DNA from: Thiohalophilus sp046483665
GTDB lineage: Bacteria > Pseudomonadota > Gammaproteobacteria > UBA6429 > Thiohalophilaceae
Direction: 5' to 3'
DNA length: 11,968 nt
NCBI RefSeq assembly: GCF_046483665.1
Contig: NZ_JAWOCR010000036.1
Coordinates: 1-11,968 of the forward strand
Translations under genes and position numbers: made by a program
Notes under the pieces: model-generated
What the model was told of the DNA's origin: nothing
The model's database searches: none
Seen by the model: the letters and a program-made list of their open reading frames with translations, nothing else
Shown: in pieces, positions 1 through 7,428 of the stretch
Numbering within the stretch: position 1 is the stretch's first letter
Layout: each line of letters opens with the position of its first letter

Positions 1-1
1 G

Positions 2-1114
2 ACCGGGAACAGCGTTGAGCATGAACCCCGGTCCGGGGATTCCGGGGATGCGGAGGCAAGTGAGACGCCCCCGAGCGAACCGAGGCCCGCGACATTGCGA
101 ATCGAGTCACTGGAGCCGAATCCGGTGCCGGCCAGCGAACACCAGCAGACCCTGACCCTGCGGGGGGAAGGCTTCGATGACACGACCCGGATCACGGTCG
201 AGTGGGGCAACCAGCGCAAGACCCTGCAAACCTCTCGCGTAACCCGGGTCGATGCCAACCGGCTCGATTTCCGGATCACGGTCGGCAACATACCGCAAAC
301 CTGGCTGGTGGTGGCCCGTAATCCCGATAGCGGTGCCAGCGATCGCCTGCAGTTCGAGGTCCGGGCGCCGCGGCAGAAAGAAGAAATGTCGCAGCAGGAA
401 GAAGAAACACCGCAGGATAAAGACTCCGACACGAAAACCGCCGAACCGCGCACCACAGCATCGTCACCGGAACCGGCCTCCGACTGGCTGCTGCGTCAGC
501 CCGCCGATCACTACACCCTGCAATTGCTGGCGGCCCGGCAGCGCGACAACCTGCAGGCCTTCATTGAACGACACAACCTGGCTGACAACAGCGCGATCTT
601 CGAAAGTCGGCGCAACGGCGAGCCCTGGTATGCTGTGGCCTATGGCAGCTTTGCGGATCGTGGCGATGCACAACAGGCAGCCGGTGACTTGCCCGACGAT
701 ATCGAGCCCTGGATTCGACGCATCGGTGATATTCAGCCGCAGCAGGATAACGCGGTACAGCAGAGCGCTTCGCAAACGTCGATCACAGACAAACCGGTTC
801 CGCGTTCGGATACCCTGCGCGATCATGCCGCCTGGTTATGGGATCAGGATCCGGGGCATTACACGCTGCAGCTGATTGCCGGGCGTAATGCCGATGCGGT
901 GCGCGCGTTTATTGATCGCTATGATCTGCGTGGCCAGGCGGTGTTTTATCAGACGCGTCGCGAGGCACAGCCCTGGTATGTGGTGGTGCTGGGCAACTAT
1001 ACGAGTCGCCAGGCTGCCCTGGACGCCAGAGGCCAGTTGCCATCACCCCTGCGCGAGCAATCGCCCTGGCCCCGCCCGTTCAGTGATATCCACGCCGATC
1101 TCTATCGCAACTGA
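2..1114 (+). CDS. SPOR-domain cell-envelope protein, 3' part only (5' end outside the window)
   Basis: The frame is open from base 2 to the TGA at 1112-1114, giving 370 visible residues; the TTG at 95 is only an internal codon, so the real start lies upstream. Order of parts: a Ser/Pro/Glu-rich stretch; an Ig/IPT-like beta domain (about nt 95-370, beginning RIESLEPNPV with an LRGEGF turn); a Glu/Gln/Lys-rich linker (about 370-480); then two similar repeats, about nt 509-724 and 857-1078. Each repeat starts HYTLQL, continues with AFI(E/D)R and ends with an EPWY/QPWY strand plus YGSF/LGNY. That pattern is typical of SPOR domains, which bind septal peptidoglycan stripped of stem peptides. Position directly before gltB matches Pseudomonas PA5037-type proteins, which carry an ExeA-like AAA ATPase in front of the SPOR part; an ATPase upstream of the window is therefore inferred, not seen. 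No membrane segment is visible in this part. Two SPOR repeats in one protein is uncommon. Confidence 0.8.
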   Translation, partial: TGNSVEHEPRSGDSGDAEASETPPSEPRPATLRIESLEPNPVPASEHQQTLTLRGEGFDDTTRITVEWGNQRKTLQTSRVTRVDANRLDFRITVGNIPQTWLVVARNPDSGASDRLQFEVRAPRQKEEMSQQEEETPQDKDSDTKTAEPRTTASSPEPASDWLLRQPADHYTLQLLAARQRDNLQAFIERHNLADNSAIFESRRNGEPWYAVAYGSFADRGDAQQAAGDLPDDIEPWIRRIGDIQPQQDNAVQQSASQTSITDKPVPRSDTLRDHAAWLWDQDPGHYTLQLIAGRNADAVRAFIDRYDLRGQAVFYQTRREAQPWYVVVLGNYTSRQAALDARGQLPSPLREQSPWPRPFSDIHADLYRN

Positions 1115-1166
1115 AGCTTTCCCGTGATTTGCAATATCCCTGCCGTTCCTCCTGTCATTGAGCAGG

Positions 1167-1180
1167 TAAAACCGGTTTTA
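1167..1180. promoter_or_regulatory. 14-bp perfect palindrome upstream of the gltB promoter
   Basis: TAAAACCGGTTTTA is a perfect inverted repeat centred about 40 bp upstream of the start of the candidate -35 box and about 60 bp upstream of the expected transcription start. That position suits an activator or repressor operator controlling gltB. No regulator can be named from the motif. It could also be chance in a short intergenic stretch, or the remains of a terminator for the preceding gene, although a following T-run is absent. Confidence 0.3.
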
Positions 1181-1185
1181 AAACA

Positions 1186-1210
1186 GCCCCTTACGGAGCA
1201 TTGCAGGGGC
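1186..1210 (+). other. Inverted repeat overlapping the gltB -35 region
   Basis: GCCCCT (1186-1191) and AGGGGC (1205-1210) are perfect complements around a 13-base loop; the stem extends with CAG/CTG if one C is bulged. It could fold in a transcript reading through from the SPOR gene and weakly terminate it. No T-run follows, so it is not a classical terminator. Its right arm overlaps the candidate -35 box. Confidence 0.25.
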
Positions 1211-1230
1211 CTGTAGCCTGGCTGTATACT
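1201..1230 (+). promoter_or_regulatory. Candidate sigma70 promoter of gltBD
   Basis: TTGCAG (1201-1206) and TATACT (1225-1230) are separated by 18 bp. The -10 box matches 5 of 6 consensus bases and the -35 box 3 of 6. Transcription would begin near 1236-1238. The first GTG in the gltB frame after that point is 1291, so this promoter supports the GTG start and rules out the longer TTG start at 1201. The leader would be about 54 nt. Confidence 0.5.
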
Positions 1231-1244
1231 TCTGGGCCATTTTG

Positions 1245-1259
1245 CCCGCGATCTGCGGG
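1245..1259 (+). other. Small hairpin in the gltB leader
   Basis: CCCGC (1245-1249) pairs with GCGGG (1255-1259) around a 5-base loop. It lies a few bases into the predicted gltB transcript and 31 bases before the start codon. It may stabilise the 5' end or be incidental. Confidence 0.25.
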
Positions 1260-1290
1260 TAAAACCTCGAATAACGGTAAGTATTCAGCG

Positions 1291-4200
1291 GTGGCGGTTC
1301 CAGTGACAGTAAGCAAACAGACACAACGCCCGACCGGGCTCTATCAACCGAATTTTGAACGGGACAATTGCGGTTTCGGGCTGATCGCCCATATGGATGG
1401 CAAGGCCAGCCATTGGATCCTTGAAACAGCCATCGGCGCTCTGGCACGCCTGACCCATCGCGGGGCGATTGCCGCCGATGGCAAGTCCGGTGACGGTTGC
1501 GGGCTGTTGTTAAAACAGCCGACCAGCTTTTTCCAGGCGATTGGCGCCGAGCAGGGTTATCGACTGAACGACCGCTTTGCCGTGGGCATGGTATTTCTTA
1601 ATACCGATGAGAAACTGGCTGAAGCGGCCCGCCACACCCTGGTAGATGAGCTGGAAAAAGAAGGCTTAGAGGTGCTGGGATGGCGAGTTGTGCCGGTTAA
1701 TGCCGAAGCCTGCGGTGAGGAAGCGCTGCGGACTCTGCCAACCATCGAGCAAATCTTTATCAATGCGCCGGCCTCGATGGAAGAGATCGAGTTCGAGCGA
1801 CACTTATATATAGCCCGCCGGCGCACCGAAAAGGCCATAGAGTCGCAGGACAGTACTTTCTATATTCCCAGCCTTTCCTCAAGAGTCATCTCTTACAAAG
1901 GACTGGTGATGCCCGCCTATCTGCCGGTGTTCTACGAGGATTTGAACGATCCGCGGATGGAATCGGCGCTGGCAGTGTTCCATCAGCGTTTTTCCACCAA
2001 CACCTGGCCCGAGTGGCGCCTGGCCCAGCCGTTTCGTTACCTGGCACATAATGGTGAGATCAACACCGTGCAGGGCAACCGTAACTGGTCAGTGGCTCGT
2101 GGTCACAAGTTCAACAGTCCGCACATCCCGATGGAAGACGTGCGTCCGCTGGTCTCCCTCTCCGGTTCCGATTCCAACAGTCTGGACAACATGCTAGAGG
2201 CGCTGCTGGCCGGTGGCATGGACATTTTTCGTGCCATGCGCCTGTTGATTCCGCCGGCCTGGCAGAACGTCGAAACCATGGACGCGGATCTGCGCGCCTT
2301 TTATGAATACAACTCCATGCATATGGAGCCGTGGGACGGCCCCGCCGGCATCGTGCTGACCGATGGCCGTCACGCTGCCTGCAGCATGGATCGCAACGGC
2401 CTGCGTCCGGCCCGCTGGGTCATCACCCGGGATCGGCATATCACCCTGGCGTCCGAGATCGGCGTTTACGATTATGCGCCGGAAGATGTGGTGAGCAAGG
2501 GACGGCTCAAGCCGGGGCAAATGCTGGCGGTGGATACCGACTCCGGTGAACTGCGGTTACCCGAAGATATCGATCAACGCCTCAAGAGCCGCCAGCCGTA
2601 CAAGCAGTGGATGGGCGAGCACGCCCGTCGACTCGAGTCCCGACTGCAGGAAGAAAACAATGCCTGTCCCGTAGATGAGTCCATGGTGGATGTCTACCAG
2701 AAAATGTTCCAGGTTACTTTCGAGGAGCGGGATCAGGTGATCCGCGTGCTGGGCGAAGCCGGCCAGGAAGCCGTCGGTTCCATGGGTGATGATACGCCGT
2801 TCCCGGTCCTCTCGCGCATGGTGCGTTCGCCCTTCGACAACTTCCGTCAGCAGTTTGCCCAGGTAACCAACCCGGCCATCGACCCGATCCGTGAACAGAT
2901 CGTTATGTCACTGGAAACCTGCTTCGGGCCCGAACGCAACATGTTCGAGGAAACCCCGCAACACGCTGAACGGCTACTGGTCGACTCGCCAGTACTCTCA
3001 CACAGCAAGTTCACCCAGCTGCTGGAGATGGGGCAAAAATACCGGAATTACTCGCACCAGGTGATTTCGCTCAACTATCCCGAAGCCTTCGATCTGGAAT
3101 CAGCAATCCGGGATGTTTGCGAACAGGCCGTCAAGGCAATCAAAGATGGCAAGGTCGTGCTGGTCCTGAGCGATCGCGATATCAGCAACGAAACCCGGCC
3201 GGTCCATGCGCTGCTGGCGACCGGGGCGGTACACCATCGTCTGGTGCAGGAAGGTCTGCGCTGCGACGCCAATATCGTGCTCGAAACCGGCACAGCCCGC
3301 GATCCCCACCACTTTGCGGTATTGATTGGCTATGGCGCCACGGCGGTCTATCCCTATCTGGCCTATGCCACGCTGCGTGATTTGCAACGCAGCGGCGAAA
3401 TCACCGAAACCAGTGCCGCGACACTGGATGCCAATTATCGCAAGGGTATTAACAAAGGGTTGTACAAAATCACCTCCAAGATGGGGATCTCAACGATTGC
3501 CAGTTACCGCGGTGCCCAGTTGTTTGAATCGGTCGGCCTGCATCAGGACGTGGTAGATCTCTGCTTTAACGGCACCACCAACCGGATTCAGGGAATCGGC
3601 TTCAGTGATTTGTATGAGGACCAGCGTTTGCTGTGCAAACTGGCCTGGAACAAGCGCAAGCCGATCCAGCAGGGCGGCCTGCTCAAATTTATCCACGGGG
3701 GCGAGGATCACGCCTACAATCCGGATGTGATCGGCACACTGCAGGAAGCGGTCAAAAGCGGCGATTTCAACAAATGGAAGGAATACACTGCGCTGGTCAA
3801 TCAACGCCAGATACTGACGCTGCGCGATATGCTACAGCTGCGCGAGAGCGATCAGCGCGTGCCGTTGGATAAAGTGGAACCCATGGAAGAGATTGTCACC
3901 CGCTTCGATTCAGCCGCCATGTCGCTGGGGGCGTTGTCACCCGAAGCGCATGAAACCCTGGCCGAGGCGATGAATCGCCTGGGCGCGCGCTCCAATTCCG
4001 GCGAAGGGGGCGAGGATCCCGAACGTTACGGCACCAACAAGCGTTCCAAGATCAAGCAGGTTGCTTCCGGACGCTTTGGTGTGACTCCGGCTTATTTGCG
4101 TTCTGCCGAGGTTATGCAGATCAAGGTGGCCCAGGGTGCCAAGCCCGGTGAAGGCGGCCAGCTGCCGGGCCACAAGGTCAACGAACTGATTGCCAGACTG

Positions 4201-5778
4201 CGTTATTGCAAGCCGGGTGTCTCGCTGATCTCCCCGCCGCCGCATCATGATATTTATTCCATCGAGGACCTGGCCCAGCTGATTTTCGATCTCAAGCAGG
4301 TCAATCCGGAGGGACTGGTGTCGGTCAAGCTGGTCTCCGAGGCGGGTGTCGGTACTATTGCCGCCGGCGTGGCCAAGGCTTATGCCGATCTGATCACCAT
4401 TTCCGGTTATGACGGCGGCACCGGCGCCTCGCCGCTGACCTCGGTCAAATATGCCGGCAGTCCGTGGGAACTGGGCCTGAGTGAAACCCATCAGATCCTG
4501 CGAGCCAACGATCTGCGCGACAAGGTGCGCCTGCAGACCGATGGCGGTCTCAAGACCGGCCTGGATGTTATCAAGGCGGCGATCCTCGGTGCGGAAAGTT
4601 TTGGTTTCGGTACCGGCCCCATGGTCGCCATGGGCTGCAAGTATTTGCGTATCTGTCACCTGAACAACTGCGCTACCGGCGTGGCCACCCAGGACAAGGT
4701 ACTGCGCATGGATCACTATCGGGGTGAAGTGGAATGGGTGATGAACTATTTCCGTTTCATTGCCGAGGAAGTGCGCGAATTGCTCGCCGCGCTGGGTCTG
4801 CGCAAACTGACCGATGCGATTGGTCGTACCGATTTGCTCGAGGCTCTGGAAGGGGAGACCAGCAAACAGCGTGGCCTGGATCTCAGTGCCCTGCTTGGCG
4901 ATGCCGGTGTCGCGTCGGACAAGCCGCAGTGTTGCGTCAAGCCGAGTAACAAGCCGTTCGACAAGGCCGAGCTTGCCGAACAGATGGTGAAAGACTGCCT
5001 GCCGGCGATCGAAAACAAGACTGGTGGCGAGTTTAGCTACAGGGTCCAGAATACCCACCGTTCCATCGGGGCCCGCCTGTCGGGTGAAATTGCAGTGCGC
5101 CACGGGGATGTGGGGATGGAAGACAATCCGATTGTTCTGCGTCTCACTGGCACGGTCGGGCAGAGTTTCGGTGTCTGGAATGCCGGTGGTCTGCATATGT
5201 ATCTGGAAGGCGATGCCAACGATTACGTCGGCAAGGGCATGGCCGGTGGCAAGCTGGTGCTGTATCCACCCAGGGGCAGTACCTTTGCCTCGCACGAAAC
5301 CACTATCATCGGCAACACCTGCCTGTATGGTGCAACCGGCGGCAAGTTGTATGCCGCCGGTACGGCGGGTGAGCGCTTTGGCGTGCGTAACTCAGGTTGC
5401 CATGCTGTCGTGGAAGGGATTGGCGATCACGGTTGTGAGTACATGACCGGCGGTCACGTTACCGTGCTGGGCAAGGCCGGACTCAACTTTGGTGCAGCGA
5501 TGACCGGCGGGTTTGCCTATGTTTACGACGAAGACAATACGTTTGTCGATTGTGTCAGCCACGACGTCGACATTCATCGTATCGTGCCGGAACACATGGA
5601 AGCCAATCGCAACCATTTGCGCGAACTGATCGAAGAGTTCGTGCGTGAAACCGGCAGCAAGCGGGGCCAGATGTTGCTGGACAACTTCGCTGATGAAGTG
5701 GGCTATTTCTGGCTGGTCAAGCCAAAGGCGGCCACGTTGGAATCGCTGATGGACGATCTGCAGCGGCGCGCCGCGTAA
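1291..5778 (+). CDS. gltB: Glutamate synthase [NADPH] large (alpha) subunit
   Basis: Releases ammonia from glutamine and adds it to 2-oxoglutarate on FMN, giving glutamate, with electrons delivered by GltD; cytoplasmic. From GTG 1291 the protein has 1495 residues, normal for bacterial GltB. Domains in order: class II glutamine amidotransferase beginning at Cys27 in the motif RDNCGFG (the mature N-terminal nucleophile after removal of a short propeptide); a central domain; the FMN/synthase domain with SGYDGGTGASP at about 1038-1048 and the 3Fe-4S cysteines C1116, C1122, C1127 (C-x5-C-x4-C); and a Gly-rich GXGXG beta-helix at about 1291-1410. All key residues are present. Start choice: GTG 1291 is the first start codon after the predicted promoter, with GGTAAG at 1276-1281 as a weak ribosome site; GTG 1303 is the alternative (1491 residues). 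The stop at 5776-5778 is 72 bp before gltD, so the two are probably co-transcribed. Confidence 0.97.
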   Translation: MAVPVTVSKQTQRPTGLYQPNFERDNCGFGLIAHMDGKASHWILETAIGALARLTHRGAIAADGKSGDGCGLLLKQPTSFFQAIGAEQGYRLNDRFAVGMVFLNTDEKLAEAARHTLVDELEKEGLEVLGWRVVPVNAEACGEEALRTLPTIEQIFINAPASMEEIEFERHLYIARRRTEKAIESQDSTFYIPSLSSRVISYKGLVMPAYLPVFYEDLNDPRMESALAVFHQRFSTNTWPEWRLAQPFRYLAHNGEINTVQGNRNWSVARGHKFNSPHIPMEDVRPLVSLSGSDSNSLDNMLEALLAGGMDIFRAMRLLIPPAWQNVETMDADLRAFYEYNSMHMEPWDGPAGIVLTDGRHAACSMDRNGLRPARWVITRDRHITLASEIGVYDYAPEDVVSKGRLKPGQMLAVDTDSGELRLPEDIDQRLKSRQPYKQWMGEHARRLESRLQEENNACPVDESMVDVYQKMFQVTFEERDQVIRVLGEAGQEAVGSMGDDTPFPVLSRMVRSPFDNFRQQFAQVTNPAIDPIREQIVMSLETCFGPERNMFEETPQHAERLLVDSPVLSHSKFTQLLEMGQKYRNYSHQVISLNYPEAFDLESAIRDVCEQAVKAIKDGKVVLVLSDRDISNETRPVHALLATGAVHHRLVQEGLRCDANIVLETGTARDPHHFAVLIGYGATAVYPYLAYATLRDLQRSGEITETSAATLDANYRKGINKGLYKITSKMGISTIASYRGAQLFESVGLHQDVVDLCFNGTTNRIQGIGFSDLYEDQRLLCKLAWNKRKPIQQGGLLKFIHGGEDHAYNPDVIGTLQEAVKSGDFNKWKEYTALVNQRQILTLRDMLQLRESDQRVPLDKVEPMEEIVTRFDSAAMSLGALSPEAHETLAEAMNRLGARSNSGEGGEDPERYGTNKRSKIKQVASGRFGVTPAYLRSAEVMQIKVAQGAKPGEGGQLPGHKVNELIARLRYCKPGVSLISPPPHHDIYSIEDLAQLIFDLKQVNPEGLVSVKLVSEAGVGTIAAGVAKAYADLITISGYDGGTGASPLTSVKYAGSPWELGLSETHQILRANDLRDKVRLQTDGGLKTGLDVIKAAILGAESFGFGTGPMVAMGCKYLRICHLNNCATGVATQDKVLRMDHYRGEVEWVMNYFRFIAEEVRELLAALGLRKLTDAIGRTDLLEALEGETSKQRGLDLSALLGDAGVASDKPQCCVKPSNKPFDKAELAEQMVKDCLPAIENKTGGEFSYRVQNTHRSIGARLSGEIAVRHGDVGMEDNPIVLRLTGTVGQSFGVWNAGGLHMYLEGDANDYVGKGMAGGKLVLYPPRGSTFASHETTIIGNTCLYGATGGKLYAAGTAGERFGVRNSGCHAVVEGIGDHGCEYMTGGHVTVLGKAGLNFGAAMTGGFAYVYDEDNTFVDCVSHDVDIHRIVPEHMEANRNHLRELIEEFVRETGSKRGQMLLDNFADEVGYFWLVKPKAATLESLMDDLQRRAA

Positions 5779-5806
5779 CTTTAGTAGAAACAAATGACAG
5801 TAACCT

Positions 5807-5828
5807 GCAGCCGGCCCCGGCCGGCTGC
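5807..5828 (+). other. Strong GC hairpin between gltB and gltD
   Basis: GCAGCCGGCC (5807-5816) and GGCCGGCTGC (5819-5828) are perfect complements separated by two bases, giving a very stable stem 29 bases after the gltB stop codon and 22 bases before the gltD start. No T-run follows, so it is unlikely to be an efficient intrinsic terminator. It may protect the gltB mRNA 3' end or set the GltB:GltD ratio (inference). Confidence 0.6.
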
Positions 5829-5850
5829 CTTACCGGGTAGCCAGGGCATT

Positions 5851-7257
5851 ATGGGTAATACGTTTCAGTTCTTACAGGTCAAGCGCGTCGATCCGAAGAA
5901 AAAACCGGTCGAGGTGCGGATCAAGGAATATCGCGAAATTTACGGCGAGTTTAATGCCGAAACCGCGGCGCAACAGGCGGATCGCTGCCTGGAGTGCGGT
6001 AATCCCTATTGTGAATGGAAATGTCCGGTTCACAACTATATTCCCAACTGGCTGAAGCTGATCGCCGAAGGCAATATTACCGAAGCGGCGGAATTGTCCC
6101 ATCGCACCAATTCATTACCCGAGATATGTGGTCGTGTCTGTCCGCAGGACAGGTTATGCGAAGGCGCCTGTACCCTGAACGACGGTTTCGGAGCAGTGAC
6201 GATCGGTTCCATTGAGAAGTACATCAGCGATACTGCGTTCGAGCAGGGCTGGCGCCCGGATATGAGCGGGGTTGAACAGACCGGCAAGAAAGTCGCTGTG
6301 ATCGGGGCAGGACCGGCGGGGCTGGGTTGCGCCGATGTGCTGGCACGTAACGGCGTCGCCGTAACGGTCTATGATCGTTATCCGGAGATCGGCGGTCTGC
6401 TGACGTTCGGTATCCCCGAGTTCAAGCTGGAAAAAGAAGTGGTACACAAGCGCCGTGAGATTCTGGAGGGGATGGGCATCGAGTTCAAACTCGGTATCGA
6501 GGTCGGCAAGGATGTTGACTTCAAGAATATTGTCGAACAATACGATGCGGTGTTCCTGGGGATGGGTACCTACAAATACATGACTGCCGGCATCCCCGGC
6601 GAGGACCTGCCCGGCGTTTATCCGGCACTCGATTTTCTGGTCTCCAATATCAATCACTGTTACGACTACGAAAAAGATCCCAAAGACTACATCAGCATGC
6701 AGGGCCGTCACGTGGTGGTACTGGGTGGCGGCGATACCGCCATGGACTGTAACCGGACCTCGATCCGGCAGGGCGCCGCTTCAGTGACCTGTGCCTATCG
6801 GCGCGATGAGGCCAATATGCCCGGCTCCAAACGCGAAGTCGCCAACGCCAGAGAAGAGGGCGTGCATTTCATGTGGAATCGCCAGCCGGTGGAGATCGTC
6901 GGTAATGGCCAGGTCGAGGGCGTGAAAGTGGTCACTACCCAGCTGGGCGCGCCCGATGAGCGCGGTCGTCGTCGGCCGGAGCCCGTGCCGGGTTCCGAGG
7001 AGATCATCATGGCCGATGCGGTAATCATCGCATTCGGTTTTCAACCGAGTCCCGGCGACTGGTTCGGTGAACACCAGATCGAAGTGGATGAGCGCGGTCG
7101 AGTCAGGGCGCCGCAAAAACAGGAATACAAACACCAGAGCTCCAACCCCAGGATCTTCGCCGGCGGCGATATGGTGCGCGGCTCGGATCTGGTGGTCACC
7201 GCCGTCTACGAAGGCCGTGAAGCGGCTGAAGGTATCCTCGATTATCTCGAGGTATAA
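5851..7257 (+). CDS. gltD: Glutamate synthase [NADPH] small (beta) subunit
   Basis: The FAD-dependent subunit that oxidises NADPH and passes electrons through Fe-S clusters to GltB. From ATG 5851 the protein has 468 residues and begins MGNTFQFLQVKRVDPKKKP, which aligns with the E. coli GltD start. N-terminal Fe-S cysteines are C46, C49, C54, C58 and C93, C97, C103, C107. The FAD-binding glycine motif GAGPAG is at 152-157, the NADPH-binding motif GGGDTAMD at 292-299 and the C-terminal FAD motif AGGD at 437-440. It ends with LEV, as in E. coli. Start choice: an in-frame ATG at 5794 would add 19 residues, but these are encoded by the GC hairpin, are not found in the family and lack a ribosome site; AGGG at 5843-5846 sits just before 5851. 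No promoter of its own is visible, so it is probably expressed from the gltB promoter. Confidence 0.96.
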   Translation: MGNTFQFLQVKRVDPKKKPVEVRIKEYREIYGEFNAETAAQQADRCLECGNPYCEWKCPVHNYIPNWLKLIAEGNITEAAELSHRTNSLPEICGRVCPQDRLCEGACTLNDGFGAVTIGSIEKYISDTAFEQGWRPDMSGVEQTGKKVAVIGAGPAGLGCADVLARNGVAVTVYDRYPEIGGLLTFGIPEFKLEKEVVHKRREILEGMGIEFKLGIEVGKDVDFKNIVEQYDAVFLGMGTYKYMTAGIPGEDLPGVYPALDFLVSNINHCYDYEKDPKDYISMQGRHVVVLGGGDTAMDCNRTSIRQGAASVTCAYRRDEANMPGSKREVANAREEGVHFMWNRQPVEIVGNGQVEGVKVVTTQLGAPDERGRRRPEPVPGSEEIIMADAVIIAFGFQPSPGDWFGEHQIEVDERGRVRAPQKQEYKHQSSNPRIFAGGDMVRGSDLVVTAVYEGREAAEGILDYLEV

Positions 7258-7265
7258 AAACATTC

Positions 7266-7409
7266 AACGCATAGGCGCAAAGGCGCAGAGTTCACAAAGG
7301 AAAAATATTTATGTGTTCTTTTGAGAACTGTTCTGATTGTTGAGAAGTAGAATTAAAACAATTTATTTTGTTTTTCTCTGCGTTCTTTGCGCCTCTGTGC
7401 CTCTGCGTT
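7266..7409. repeat. 144-bp fold-back repeat (MITE-like) between gltD and hemE
   Basis: The left arm 7266-7305 starts AACGCATAGGCGCAAAGG; the right arm 7371-7409, read on the opposite strand, starts AACGCAGAGGCACAGAGG. The arms match at about 31 of 40 positions. Each arm is a string of 8-9 bp units such as CTCTGCGTT, CTTTGCGC and CTCTGTGC. The 65-bp core (7306-7370) is AT-rich and differs sharply in composition from the genes around it. Units of this type (GCAGAGGCGCAAAG-like strings) recur between genes in many unrelated bacterial genomes; their origin is unclear. There is no coding capacity, no transposase and no obvious target-site duplication. When transcribed from gltD it would fold into a long imperfect hairpin. 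Confidence 0.8.
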
Positions 7410-7428
7410 AAAAAGATATAAATATAAA

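Noticed and set aside
1201..1290. TTG start giving a 30-residue longer GltB
   Set aside because: The extension has no family counterpart and overlaps the candidate promoter; transcription would begin after this codon.
3937..5295. Long open frame of 452 codons on the minus strand
   Set aside because: It lies fully inside gltB, opposite the conserved FMN and GXGXG domains, and the translation has no recognisable domain; it is a compositional shadow.
5794..5850. Upstream ATG for GltD
   Set aside because: It has no ribosome site, the added residues come from the GC hairpin, and the family start matches ATG 5851.
7258..7428. CRISPR array suggested by the short repeated units
   Set aside because: The units are 8-9 bp, imperfect and contiguous without spacers, and they form two inverted arms; no cas genes are nearby.
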